This document shows, in pieces, positions 1 to 11,061 of a stretch of DNA of 64,000 nt; position 1 is the stretch's first letter, and every line of letters begins with the position of its first letter. This DNA comes from Fusarium oxysporum f. sp. lycopersici 4287. Taxonomy: Eukaryota > Ascomycota > Sordariomycetes > Hypocreales > Nectriaceae. The notes beneath the pieces were generated by a model. The model searched no databases, was not told the DNA's origin, and was given only the letters and a program-made list of their open reading frames with translations. Where the stretch lies: the NCBI RefSeq assembly GCF_000149955.1, contig NC_030994.1, positions 3,030,366-3,094,365 of the forward strand, given 5' to 3'. A program made the translations under genes and the position numbers.

Positions 1-2
1 AA

Positions 3-3000
3 TACGCAAATAAGCTACGTCAAGTCAGGGCTGAACTCTTGGAGATGGATGACACCTGCCAGATCGGGGAACCGCATTTTGTCAATAAGTTCCTTTGTGG
101 ACTTGGTCCGGACTATGAAGTGTTTCTCACTGCCTTCAATCAGAATCACAACATCCTTCCTATTCGAAATCCGAGCAATCGCAACGTTGTTCTCAAAGAG
201 GCCGTTACGTTTGAAACCGCCATCTTTGCCGCATCTCAGGAGGAGGACAGACAAAGAAGCGCCACGGCCAAGATGGCACATAGAGCCATGATGGCCCAGG
301 ATACATCATGTTGTGGATACTGTGGAAGAAAAGGGCATGACAGGTCCACTTGTTGGAGGCTCCACCCAGAACTTAGAAGAGATCGTATCAAAACTGGTTA
401 CGAGAGACGACAACGTAAAATGCAGGTTCGGGAGAAGGAAAGGGAGAAGACGAATGATGAACTGGAATCTGCCACGTATACAACTCCTGCACACCTCCAA
501 CCTGACCAAGCTCGACTGGCACTCTGGCAAAATGACTTCCAAGGCCACCTTGGATTGATTGGCTCATCACTCGGACCTTCCGGTCTTCAAGCATCTCTTC
601 AAACTCGGGCCCTCGAACGTATCCACGTCTTGGATAGTGGCGCCTCCTCGCATATCTTTTGTCGACAGGAGAACTTTACATCACTTCACAGGTACCACGG
701 TCTCCCCATCAATGGTATTGCGGACATAAAGGTCATGCCAGGAGGGCGCGGAACGTACTGCCTCCGCGTTCAAGGGCCTAAGGGATCACAGAATGTTACT
801 CTCGATAACGCTCTTTATGTTCCAGAAGGACATTCGAACCTCTTGTCTGTGTCAGCACTAGAGAAGAAGGGAGCAGAAGTTGTCTTTCGGAATGGGAAGG
901 CAGTGGTTACAAACAAGGGAAAAGTCGTCCTCACTGCGACAAGAATATCAGGCGTATATGTAGTCGATGAAGTTGAGGACCGTCCTTTTCAAACCGCTTT
1001 GGCATCTTTTTCGGTGGGAGATCCTCGACTGCACCTTTGGCACGAGCGACTCGCACATTTGGGAGAGAGGAATATCAAGAGACTGATGAATATGTCTACT
1101 GGAATTCGACCGGATGATTCTACATCAAACCCATGTGGAGCCTGCGTACAGGGCAAACTCAGGGAATGTCCCCATGTCCGACCGATCAAGAAAGGCACTT
1201 ACCCTCTGGAGTGTATTCATGCAGATATTGCCGGACCATTCCCAGAAGTGGGAGTAGACGGCAGCCGGTGCTGGGTTTGCTTTATTGATGACTTTACTCA
1301 AATGTCCTGGGTGTACCCAGTCAAAGAACGGTCAGAGTTTGAAGAGTGCTTCCATCATCTGTTGCAACAGTTCGAGAGACCGGAAAGACGATGTCACTTC
1401 CTGCACCTCGACCGAGGGGGAGAGAATCGAAGCCACAGTTTGACCCGACTATGCCGGGACAGAGGAATCAAACTCTCTTACACAGGAACTGAGCAACACG
1501 AACAAAATGGATTGGCTGAAGTTCTCAATCGAATCATCCTGGAAAAACTCACACCGACACTGCTCAAATCCGGACTCGCTTTGAAATGGTGGCCGTACTT
1601 CCTCAAGGCAGTGAACCGCATCCGAAATCTCTGTCCTACGGCGAGCATTTCTACTACTCCTTACCAAGCCTGGTATGGAGATGTTCCTGACCTCAGCCAT
1701 CTGCGAGTTCTTGGCTCACGAGGATGGGCTCTGCTTCCATCCTCTAAGCGAAAGAAGATGCAGTCGAAGAGTATTCCCTGTCAGCTTCTCGGCTATCAGG
1801 GCAGTACAAACTATATACTCCTTGACGAACGGGGACGAGTCTTTGTGTCTAACAATGTTGTCTTCTCTGAAAACATCAAAAATGTCGAACCAACACTCGA
1901 CAATCTCACGCATCAAATGAGTGACCAGAGACCATCACAACGACGACGAGTAGTCGGAGAAGAGGATAGCGATGTGGGAAATGCCATCGTTCTAGAGCCG
2001 TCGCCCCTTCCGATCGCGTTGAGAGAGGCGAACAGAAGCGGGGAAACAGGCCGTGGAGAGACGACGCCGGATGAGCCCCCAGTGGGAGATACAGGATGGG
2101 ATCCAGACCAAAAGTCAACCAGATCGAGTATTCATGTTGCCACAGACGAGCGCGAAGTGTCATCGGAAGAAACAGAGGAGCATGCAGAGTCTCGGCTGCC
2201 CGAAAGATCGACCAGGGGACAGCTGCCATCGAGATACATACTCGCCAGCACAAACTTCGCCTTCCTAGCAACGGTTGCAGAACAACTGTATCTAGTGGCT
2301 CGCGATATCGATCAGTCCGAGCCAAGAACCTTCAAGGAAGCCACGCAGGGTGTACATGGAAAACTCTGGTGGGGAGGATTGAAGGATGAACACGGATCTC
2401 TGGTCGAGAATGGTGTCTGGACCTTAGTCACGCTTCCCCCAGGACGAAAGGCTCTTCGAGGCAAATGGGTGTTTAAGCTCAAAAGAGGAGAAAATGGGCA
2501 AGTTCTACGGTACAAAGCGCGATTTGTCGTGAGAGGATTCGAGCAAAGGGAAGGAATTGACTTCAACGAAACCTTCGCCTCTGTTGTCAAGCCGATGAGC
2601 TACAAGATGATATTTGCCATCGCGGCAGCACTCGATTTGGAACTGGAACAAATGGACGTCAAGACAGCATTCCTCTATGGCCTCGTAAATGAGGAGATAT
2701 ACGTCCAGCAACCCGAAGGATTCGACGATGGAAGTGGGAGAGTCTGCAAGCTCTTGAGAGCCTTGTATGGACTGAAGCAAGCACCAAGAGTGTGGTATGA
2801 GACTCTCTCGACATTCCTCGCGACCCTCGGGTTCAAGCCTTTACTTTCAGATATGGGAGTCTTTGTGAAAGGTCACACGTTCATTGCGGTCTATGTGGAC
2901 GATCTACTTATTGCCGGGCCTCCAAGGCGAGATCGTGGCGGTCAAGCAAGATCTGTGCAATAAGTTCAAGATGACGGACCTGGGCCCATGCAAATACTAC

Positions 3001-3867
3001 CTGGGCATGTCCGTAAGAAGAGACAGAGCCACCCGATCGATCTTCTTGTCGCAGATGACCTACCTCGAGAAAGTACTTAGAGACTTTGGAATGGACCAGT
3101 GCGCTCCCAATGCCACACCAGTTTCGACTAGCAAGTTCGGAGAACCAGGCCCTGACTACAAGGCAGCGGACAAACTCAAAGAGTGGTATGCCAAGGCGAT
3201 TGGGTCCCTGATGTATCTCATGCTGGGGACGAGACCCGACATTGCTTTTGCTGTCTCCTTATGCAGTCGACACCTAGCGAACCCAACCAATGAGCATCAG
3301 ACAGCTGTCAAGCGTATCTTTCGATACCTTAAGGGATCGCAAAACCTGGAACTAGTGTACCAAGGAGGACTGCAACCTCTCCTCGGCTACACCGACTCGG
3401 ATTGGGCGGGAGACCTGGAGACTCGAAGATCAACGTCTGGATATGTGTTCAACCTTGGTACGGGCGCTATCAGCTGGAGCTCGAAGAGACAAAGAACAGT
3501 GGCCCTGTCTTCATGCGAAGCAGAATACATGGGGCAAACCGCAGCCGCAAAAGAAGCAGTCTGGCTGCGAGCTCTGCTCCAAGAACTGTTGAAAGAATAC
3601 AAGGATGTTCCAGAACTAAAGACAACTGTAATTTTCGGGGACAACCAAGGAGCGATCGCAATGTCGAAGAATCCGCAGTTCCATACAAGAACCAAGCACA
3701 TTGATATTCAGCATCATTACTGCAGAGAGAAAGTCAATGATGGAACCATTGAGTTCCAGTACATTCCGACAGGCAAACAAGTGGCCGACGGTCTAACAAA
3801 GGCGTTGCCAAAGGATCGTTTCCTATTGTTTAGACAAGCACTAGGTCTCAAAGAACGACGACCATGA
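3..3867 (+). pseudogene. Copia gag-pol polyprotein, frameshifted in the reverse transcriptase
   Basis: The first frame runs from the window edge to 2963. It carries a CCHC zinc knuckle (CGYCGRKGHDRSTC, about 310-350), the retropepsin motif LDSGASSH (about 632), a pre-integrase segment with WHERLAHLG (about 1040), an integrase core with DRGGEN, and a reverse transcriptase with VDVKTAFLYG-like residues and YVDD (about 2896). Just after YVDDLLIAG the sense frame jumps to one that is open from 2884 to 3867 and continues with LGPCKYYLGM, the RNase H segment YTDSDWAGD and SSCEAEYM, and the end motif DGLTKALP. A single indel near 2920 explains this. The copy is therefore probably unable to make an intact polymerase, unless the shift is programmed, which is unusual inside the RT domain. 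Confidence 0.88.
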
Positions 3868-4570
3868 GAAGGTGCAGAGATGAACCAAAACAGGAGACCT
3901 GCCATGAACATACAGGAGACCCACGGATCTAAGATTGCACGGAAACGTGAGGAAGTCGCAAAGATGAATTAGAATGGGAGAGCTTCTAAACAAGTAGAAG
4001 GAAATCCATGGTCTCGAGGTTGTGCCGAGCGTGAGGAACGTGCAAAGATGGACTGAAGTGGGAGACCCATCATGGACAAGAGACCTACAATTTCAAGAAA
4101 GACCTCAAGACCTGCAGAGACGGGTGTAGGCAGGGGATCTTCTGCGGATAGAAGACCTGATAGAAGACCTGCAACCCCAAGATCGCAAGACCTGCAGAGA
4201 TGGGCATAGGCAGGAGATTTTCTGTGGACAGAAGAAGACCTGCAGTCCCAAGAAAGCTTGCGAAACCTGCAGAGATGGGTTTCAGTGGGAGATCTTCTGT
4301 GCATAGAAGAAGACCTACGATGCCAAAGAAAGATTGCAAGACCTGCAGAGACGGGCAGAGGCAGGAGATCTTCTGTGGATAGAAGAAGACCTGCAGTCCC
4401 AAGAAAGCTTGCAAGACCGTGCAAAGATGGGTGTCAGTAGGAGATCTTCTGTGGACAAGAAGAAGACCCGCAAGTTCAGGATCGCACTGGACTGAAAGGA
4501 AAGGTGCAAAGATGAACTTTGAGGGAGATCTTCTGCGGACAGAAGAAGACTCACTGCTCCAAGAGTGCAC
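3868..4570 (+). repeat. degenerate tandem repeats in the 3' untranslated tail of the Copia element
   Basis: Units of about 75-88 bp recur from roughly 4100 to 4560, each with a GACCTGCAGAGATGGG-like block followed by GGAGATCTTCTGTGGA and AGAAGAAGACCTGCAG. Clear unit starts lie near 4109, 4189, 4263, 4339, 4414 and 4502. More decayed units (GTGCAAAGATG, GGGAGA) reach back almost to the pol stop. No protein product is evident on either strand. Confidence 0.75.
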
Positions 4571-4706
4571 GAGACCATTAAGAGATCCTGAGCGCCCATG
4601 TCGAGATAGCTCTTTCCCTGCAGTTTTCACCCACGAAGGTGTTTTTGGGGTTTTAACGAGGCTCGACAGGCGTGCACATCAAGCCCAACAGCAGCTCGAG
4701 TGGGAG

Positions 4707-4842
4707 TGTTGAGACAGTGTGGCTAAGGTGGTCCGACCTACTGGTGGCTGCGATGTGGATACTATGTAAGGAGCTGTGCTCCTCTCAGACAGATGTAACT
4801 TAGAACTAATAACAACACAATCAACCCGTTTTTGCTTCAACA
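4707..4842 (+). repeat. 3' LTR of the first Copia element
   Basis: The segment opens with TGTTGAGACAGTGTGG and closes with TTCAACA, giving the usual TG...CA ends over about 136 bp. It lies after the pol and repeat tail in the right place for a 3' LTR. The partner LTR is off-window, so the right boundary was set by the CA end and the resumption of host coding sequence. Confidence 0.65.
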
Positions 4843-7496
4843 ACCGCCGCCAAGCCGTGCCCGACGCGGAGACGGCGTCGGCGTCGGCCTACGCACCTCT
4901 ACAGCATGTCTCGTGTGCCGTGACAAGAAGGTCAAGTGCTCCGGCACGCGACCTTGCGTCTACTGCGTCAAACGCGGCCTGAACTGTGTTTTTACTCGGC
5001 CGTCCAGGCGGAGACTCTATTCAGTCACGTACGCTACATTGCATCGTCCCCCCAAAAAGAGTTGGCACTTAGCTGACTGACTGACTACCACCAGCCACAT
5101 ACGCAACTTGGAGGAGAGAGTGGCACAATATGAGAACCGTGACGGTACTTGGCATCGCATGACATCACATTTTCTTACAAGACTTTTGGGTGCTAACTTC
5201 ATCCGAGACATAGGCCAAGCAGGCTCTGAACAGCCTGCCTCTGCACACAGCTTGCCATCTCCTGGAGCTCAGAGACCGCCTTCATTATCCGGAGGCCGGG
5301 CAGAAGGCAGTACTTCACATGATGGCCAAGATACGCAGCAGCAGCAGCAACAACCGTCGCTAGCTCCTCAATCTCCACATCGTGAGGACCTCAGACCGGC
5401 AGTGAAATCCAGCGCAAAGCCAAACCCGGGACCGAGAGGTGAGCGAGGCAACATCACCATCTCATGTTACTTCTATCGGATCGTGCTAACCGTTTGACCT
5501 CCTTTCACCCAGCTCTTGCGCCTGGGACGTCTCTCTCTTCGAGCGACACATTTAGCTCTGAGCTGAGGACCCTCTTGACTGAGCGATCGCGTCCAAACCC
5601 AGGTCCGGTCTCCGCTCGGCCTGCTGATGCTACGCCACGGTCAATGTGCCAGAGCCGGCTAGGTTTGGACAAGATCAAGTACTGGCCTACAGAAGAAGAC
5701 GCACACAGCATGCTGAACATTGTTGTCCTGAACGTGGGTATATCACAGCACCTTTTCGACGTTAGAACCTTTTCGGATAATTTATTCTCCCTCTTCAACG
5801 ATGACGCCGTTGAAACTGGAGTGACCGAGCTATGGTATGCTGAGTGTCTCCTGGTCTTTGCAATCGGGAGGCTTCTTCAAGCCAAATGGGATGACATGTC
5901 CAAACCGCCAGGTAATGAGTTTTTCCAGGAGGCGCTCAACCGTATGCCCGATCTGAGCAGCCTGCGAAAGCAAGGAGTCCTGGGCATCGAACTCATGGGA
6001 CTGTCGGCTCTCTACCTGCAAATCGCAGACCGAAAAGAGGACGCTTATCTCTACGTCAGTAGTTGACTCAGACCCTCAGCCTTGCCAGCAGAAGCTTACA
6101 TCGTTGCAGGCGAGCACAGCCCTCCGCTTATCGTTAGGTCTCTCTCTTCACAAGTCTGGATCTTACCGAAGTCACAGGCGTTCGGAAGCTGTGCATCGAA
6201 ACCGGCTCTGGTGGTCCATCTACATGCAGGAACGGTATGTCACCCTCGAGTATAGTGTCGGCATGGCCTGACGCCGTAGCAGAAGACTTGCTGCTGCTGT
6301 AGGCTTCCCCATATCCATTTCAGACGCGGAAATCACTGCAACCCAGCCCGCGGACCAAATCGGATACCAATCCGCTGCTGCCATTGCAGTTAATGCAAAG
6401 CTGGCTCAGATTACCGGCCGTATCACCACCAGTTAGTCTAACCCTGCGCATTCGTGTCTGAATACATCACACTGACCTTTTTCGAGCCATCTACTCGCAA
6501 AACAATGACCAGGAGGCCATTTTCATCATGGAGGTACAGGACATCCTACACTCACTCCGCAAGATCGAAAATGATATGCCAGTTGAAATTGCAGGCGGAT
6601 CAAATCCTGCCGAGCTCTTACTCAACGAGGCACCGTTGTCCAGCTCACAATTGTCGTCGGCGAGGACAATCGCATCCCTCCATTTGACAGTCAATCAGGT
6701 AACGTTGGTCGAGGCGATTATCTAAGCGACACTGTTGTTATCGGCGGCGTTTCAACCAAGAACATGTACTTTGGCTATACGTCTGACTACAGCTTCCCTG
6801 ACAAAGTCACTGGTGAAGTAAAAACTACTCTCGGTAAGATCCTGCGAGGTCAAGACTATGCCACCGGCTTGCAGATACATGCGTTGAAGCAGCCCGCAAG
6901 AGCTTGGTCATTCTTCATGGTTTATGTAAACAAGACATTATTGGTGCGCATCTTTGGCTTTGCTAATCTAGCTCTTGGCTGACACTCTTGACAAACCAGC
7001 CAAGCATGCTTTCCTTGATCTCGACTGTCTTTTCTCCACCGGGTTTATTTTCGTTCTCGCGGTCATAATCAACTCTGATAAAGCCCAGGCCTATCAAGGC
7101 ATTGAGAGTGTCCGGAGCATCCTCATGCATCTCTCCAACCTGGGCAATCGAGCCGCTACGAAGCGTCTGGCCGAGATCGATCAGATGTGCGCCAGCCTAA
7201 CTCTTGAGACAGAGACGCCAGATGTCGACGCGGCACAACCACAAATGCTTATGCAACCTTTTTCTTTTCATGCATCGGGGGCAGCGCCCATGGCATCAGG
7301 TGAGTCACAAGGTCAAACCCTGACCACTGAGAGTGCCCTTGGAGAGCAAGATGCCGTGATGGCTGGGGCACAAGACCTTGGGGACATTGTGCTCGAGGGC
7401 GAAGATGATTTATACTGGATTTATCACAACCCGTCGCTCTCACTGACTGGTGTAGAACAACTAGATTGGGAGACTTTGGAAAATCAGATGGTTTAA
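4843..7496 (+). pseudogene. Zn2Cys6 transcription factor, 5' end removed by a Copia LTR and middle disrupted
   Basis: Downstream of the LTR an open frame carries a perfect binuclear zinc cluster (CLVCRDKKVKC then CVYCVKRGLNC, spacing 2-6-5-2-6), a linker and coiled coil (HIRNLEERVAQYE), and the fungal regulatory domain (for example RRSEAVHRNRLWWSIYMQER). Likely introns: 5029-5094, 5439-5512, 6055-6109, 6235-6282, 6432-6486 and 6944-6999; all give good frame joins. No ATG precedes the zinc cluster in frame: a TAA at 4796-4798 inside the LTR closes the frame. Between about 6699 and 6837 the expected domain segment is missing and a foreign-looking stretch occurs. The C-terminus ends at 7496. It converges on the hydratase gene and may once have regulated the catabolic genes to its right. 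Confidence 0.8.
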
Positions 7497-7552
7497 TTCA
7501 TTCAGACTAATCTACCGTCCGCATTTCCTTTACAGGGCTCAACCGCTATCTA

Positions 7553-8680
7553 TCATTCTAAAATCACCCCCTTCATACATAATGTGCCCTTCCTTTCCAC
7601 CAGAATCTCGACATTTCCCTTGGACTTCTCGCCAGGACTAGTCTTGACGGCATAACGCTCGCCCGAGTATAGAGGTGACAGTGCTCTGTATGTAATCTCA
7701 CTTGGTCCTGCACCATCGGAAACAGCGTGAACGTCACGCCAGTAGTCAAGCAAGTTGATCAGGTTAAGCGGACCATGCACGACAAGGCCACGATGGTTCT
7801 CAACTCCTTGACTCCAGGCCGCATCATAGTGTATTCTATGCGCGTTGAACGTCAGCGCCGAGAAGCGGAAGAGAGATATAGGAGACCACTTCATCTGGCG
7901 CTCTGGGTACCCTAACAAACATTAGCGAGAGCATCGCCCGGCGATGCTATGGCAAACATACCTGTCGGTGAGTGCTGCACAGTTTCGACGCTTGTCTGTG
8001 CTGTCACCAAGCGGGTAGGCACAGCAGTGTTCTCCAGAGGCTCCGAGAGCTCTGTGCGGAATATCCAAGACCTATTATCTTTTTCAATATGAGTTGCCAT
8101 TGATAAACAAGGGACTTCACCTTTGGTCGGTCAGAGTGAGCCCCTGCGAACCCCAAAACTCTTTCTCAATAGTAACTACTATCATTTCGGTTCCGTCCCG
8201 GCTTTTCTTTGGCTCCGCAGATAGCAAATAGGTGCGCTCCTCGATTTCTTCACCAACGCGCAAGGGACGGTCTTTGGCCCATTGCATACGTCCTCCCGCC
8301 CACATACGTCGCGTAAACGGCTCCAGAGCATTAAAGCTTCGATCAGTCCCATCTACTCCTAAATCAAGTTCCGTTCCGCTTGGTGTGAAATAGACCAGAT
8401 GGTAGCCTGGTGGTAGGACCGTGCCATTAGCTGGTGCCATTACAGAAATATCATGTCCAGGGTGAAGGTGTCGTCGGTCAAGAGTGAGACTGAGCTTCTG
8501 AAGCTGGTTGCCGTCTAGGACTTGTCGACGCGTTGTGACACGACCTTTGAGTTGGCTCAAGAGTTGTTGGGCAACATCCGAACCCGAAGTGCTTGCAAAT
8601 CGCTTTTGAGAGCTACGGCTTACCAGGCGAAGTGGACTACCAAGACGTGAGGTGGTAAATAGTTTCATGACTGAAGACAT
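7553..8680 (-). CDS. MaoC/HTD2-like acyl-CoA hydratase, probably mitochondrial
   Basis: Three exons (8680-8121, 8071-7962, 7911-7553) join in frame. The N-terminus from the chosen ATG is rich in Arg and Ser and lacks acids (MSSVMKLFTTSRLGSPLRL), which suggests a mitochondrial presequence. A first hot-dog half ends around WGSQGLTLTDQ. The second half carries FRFSALTFNAHRIHYD and GLVVHGPL, the signature of the MaoC-type half seen in HTD2 dehydratases and in mesaconyl-C4-CoA or itaconyl-CoA hydratases. The protein should hydrate or dehydrate a short acyl thioester; the exact substrate cannot be read from sequence. An upstream in-frame ATG (8824) is less likely because it precedes the presequence. 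The acyl-CoA dehydrogenase next to it, on the same strand, fits a shared beta-oxidation-like route. Confidence 0.85.
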
Positions 8681-9054
8681 CCCTACATGGTGAGAAACCA
8701 GCCAAATCTTATGCGTCGGTCCCCTCGGGTAGATTAATATGCAGGGAACTGGCACCTCCGGTTCCGCCATCCCGAAGTCGGCTATCAGAGCCGGAAGAGA
8801 AACGCAAGAAACTGCAAGCCTCATTTACGGGTAACTGTCTAGCTCAAGAAGAAAACTTACGAGACTCCAGCCTGATTGGAAAGACCGAAGACACAAATAT
8901 GAAGGCACTTTCCACGTTTCACAAACTGATTCGGGGCCCTAACTCGAGGTTTTCGGTCGGGTGTGATGATAGGCTGCTTGTTCATGCTTCCTCAAACTGA
9001 GCTAAAACACATGATACATTGTCCAGAGCCTAAGCTCGCTAATCGAGGTGACTT
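8681..9054. other. intergenic, upstream of the hydratase gene
   Basis: About 370 bp between two same-strand genes. I see no further coding potential or repeat. It must hold the promoter of the hydratase gene and the 3' end of the acyl-CoA dehydrogenase gene. Confidence 0.5.
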
Positions 9055-10419
9055 TTAATAGCTACGGGGAAGCGCCAGAACCTTCTCGCTAATGTAGTTC
9101 AGAATCATTTCGCGGCTTACAGGGGCGATGCGTGGGACAAGGCACTCTCTAAACCACCTTTCCACGTCGTACTCAGCCGCGTATCCCATGCCGCCATGTG
9201 TCAGAACAGCCCGCTCGCAGGCCGTGAAAGCCGCCTCAGCCGCCATATACTTGGCACTGTTACATGCCACTCCCACAGACACAGGGCTGATCTTGGTATC
9301 GGAGAAGCCCTCTTTGCTGCTGTCGTCGTAAAGCCTGGCGGCATGGTAGGTCGCCAGCTTAGCGGCTTCAAGCTTCATATATGCATCTGCGAGCGGGTGT
9401 GCTATAGCTTGGTTTTGGCCGATAGGACGCTGGAAGACAGTCCGGTCCCTGGCATACTCGGCTGCCTTGTTTAAAGCTGCGTAACCAAGACCAAGAGCCT
9501 CGCCGGCAAGAAGACAACGCTCGGCATTCATGCCATGTAGGATAATCTTGAAGCCCTGTCCTTCGTCTCCGATAAGGCTATCAGCAGGGATGCTATAATT
9601 GTCAAAGAAGACCTCGTTTGCATCAACAGCCTTTCCTCCCATCTTTCTTATCTTGCGCAGGTCTAGACCTCGCTGGTCTCGGTTGAGATCAATGCAAAAA
9701 AGAGATAATCCATCGCTTGGCTTCTTGGGGTCTAATGGAGCAGTTCGCGCCAACAGAATCATCTTGGATGCGACTTGGGCGCAGGTAATCCAGATCTTTT
9801 GGCCGCTGACGCGATATGAGCCATCTTGCTGTTTGGTAGCCGTGGTGGTCAGCCGCAATGTGTCGAGACCACTATTGGGCTCTGTGACGCCGAAACAAAC
9901 ACGCCATTTGCCTTGGATGATGTTCGGTATTATGCTTTCCAGCTGCTTCTCTGTGCCGAATTTTGCTAGGGGCTGCGTAGCATAGACATTCGCATGGATT
10001 GCCTGGGCGCCTGCCATGCCTGCGCCGCTCTCGGTAATAGTTTGCATCATCATAACCGCCTCGGAGATGCCTAGGCCTGAACCGCCGAGGGCTTCGGGGA
10101 GGGCTATGCCGAGCCATCCGTCCTTGGCGAGGGCAGCGTGAAAGTCTTGCGGATCATGTTCAGTTTGATCTCTTTCCTGCCAGTAGGTGTTAGGGAAATT
10201 GGAGCAGAGCTGACTGACTGCTTCTCGAACAGTCAATTGCGTATCCGAGAAGCCGCTCGTCTCCATAAGGCGTCTTGAGCATGTGACAGAAAATGAGCGC
10301 CTGGTGTACCCATGTGGCAGGCTTCGCCACAAGGAGAGGCTGGAATGAGCCTTCAGACGTTGCAGTGCCCTTGCAGTTGATTGTGACATTTTTGCTGGCA
10401 TCGGGAGGGATTTGATCAT
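9055..10419 (-). CDS. acyl-CoA dehydrogenase, probably mitochondrial
   Basis: One uninterrupted frame covers a full acyl-CoA dehydrogenase of about 454 residues. Visible are the FAD-contact motif CFGVTEPNSGLDT, the mid-domain WITCAQVASKMILLAR, and the C-terminal helical domain with REAR-like ARDRTVFQRPIGQ and THGGMGYAAEYDVER. The N-terminus from the chosen ATG (MIKSLPMPAK, then RRSFSVTCSRR) resembles a mitochondrial presequence; a more upstream ATG at 10530 is possible. The usual catalytic Glu position of medium-chain enzymes (IYEGT) reads RIAPVS. A Glu does occur in MNAERCLLAG, where isovaleryl-CoA dehydrogenase has its catalytic base, so this protein probably uses that alternative. The hydratase downstream on the same strand suggests a joint pathway. 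Confidence 0.92.
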   Translation of the reverse strand: MIKSLPMPAKMSQSTARALQRLKAHSSLSLWRSLPHGYTRRSFSVTCSRRLMETSGFSDTQLTVREAVSQLCSNFPNTYWQERDQTEHDPQDFHAALAKDGWLGIALPEALGGSGLGISEAVMMMQTITESGAGMAGAQAIHANVYATQPLAKFGTEKQLESIIPNIIQGKWRVCFGVTEPNSGLDTLRLTTTATKQQDGSYRVSGQKIWITCAQVASKMILLARTAPLDPKKPSDGLSLFCIDLNRDQRGLDLRKIRKMGGKAVDANEVFFDNYSIPADSLIGDEGQGFKIILHGMNAERCLLAGEALGLGYAALNKAAEYARDRTVFQRPIGQNQAIAHPLADAYMKLEAAKLATYHAARLYDDSSKEGFSDTKISPVSVGVACNSAKYMAAEAAFTACERAVLTHGGMGYAAEYDVERWFRECLVPRIAPVSREMILNYISEKVLALPRSY

Positions 10420-10572
10420 GGCGACTAGATAGCTCACTGAATGGCTCGCTGTAGCATGGGCTTTTAATGCTGTTAGCGAATCGAATTGTTGTAGCTGATG
10501 TGCTCGGCTCCCTTTGCCCGAGTGTGGCAATGTCTAACCGGATATGGTAATACCCGAGACCTGTGGATCCTC

Positions 10573-10604
10573 CTTCGGATCAGCGTTCGACATAAGTAAA
10601 GTAA
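10573..10604 (+). repeat. left end of hAT element: 8-bp target duplication plus terminal inverted repeat
   Basis: CTTCGGAT (10573-10580) is followed by CAGCGTTCGACATAAGTAAA and continues to about 10604. The first 24 bases match the inverted right end with one mismatch (position 9, G versus T). Confidence 0.93.
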
Positions 10605-10720
10605 TTGCAAGTAAGTAACCAAGTAAGTAAGTAATAAGTAAGTAAGTAAGCCCGGCAGCGAAGTAAGTAAGTAAAGCCTCTAAGAAGCAAGTAAGTAAGT
10701 AAGATCTAAGTAAGTGGGAC
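10598..10720 (+). repeat. left subterminal AAGTAAGT repeat cluster of the hAT element
   Basis: Tracts of AAGTAAGTAAG separated by short unique spacers (CCCGGCAGCG, CCTCTAAGAAGC). Such clustered short motifs next to TIRs are typical transposase-binding regions of hAT elements. The right cluster (13690-13795) is mostly in the same orientation. Confidence 0.8.
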
Positions 10721-11061
10721 AAAACCGCAAGCGCCGTGCAACCAGATGTAAAACGCGACCCATACGTTGGGGTCATATATCCGGTTTCACATCCGGTTTA
10801 TCGCATTAAGTGCTCTAATCCTAACGACATGAGCTTAAATAGCCATACCTGAACACATGGCTATTCAAATTTCTTTTATTCCTAAGATATTTCTCATCAA
10901 TTAACTGGTGCCATCTCTGATCCCTGTAGAGCCAATTGTCTAACAGGATTCCTTCCCACAGTTGGTCCTTATCGCGCAATAATCTGCTGCAGCAACGCGA
11001 CAGTGCATTGACGCAGCTGATATCCCCGAACCTGGATACCGTATTTCGCTCTATTTTCGAG

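Larger units (their letters stand above)
1..4842 (+). mobile_element. Copia LTR retrotransposon, 3' part (left end outside window)
   Basis: The order protease, integrase, reverse transcriptase, RNase H is the Ty1/Copia order. The reading frame is open to the left edge, so the 5' LTR and the start of gag lie outside. The element ends in a short LTR that starts TGTTGAGACAG and ends TTCAACA, directly against the coding sequence of a Zn2Cys6 regulator. Because the 5' LTR is not visible, neither the insertion age nor the target duplication can be judged. It shares no obvious LTR sequence with the second Copia element at 29869-35063. Confidence 0.9.

Noticed and set aside
1906..2325. Minus-strand open frame of 139 codons across the first Copia element
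   Set aside because: It lies antisense to a conserved polyprotein, has no family resemblance and is a by-product of the sense coding.
3969..4630. Overlapping minus-strand frames with repetitive peptides in the Copia tail
   Set aside because: The peptide repeats simply reflect the tandem DNA repeats. There is no start context and no known protein.
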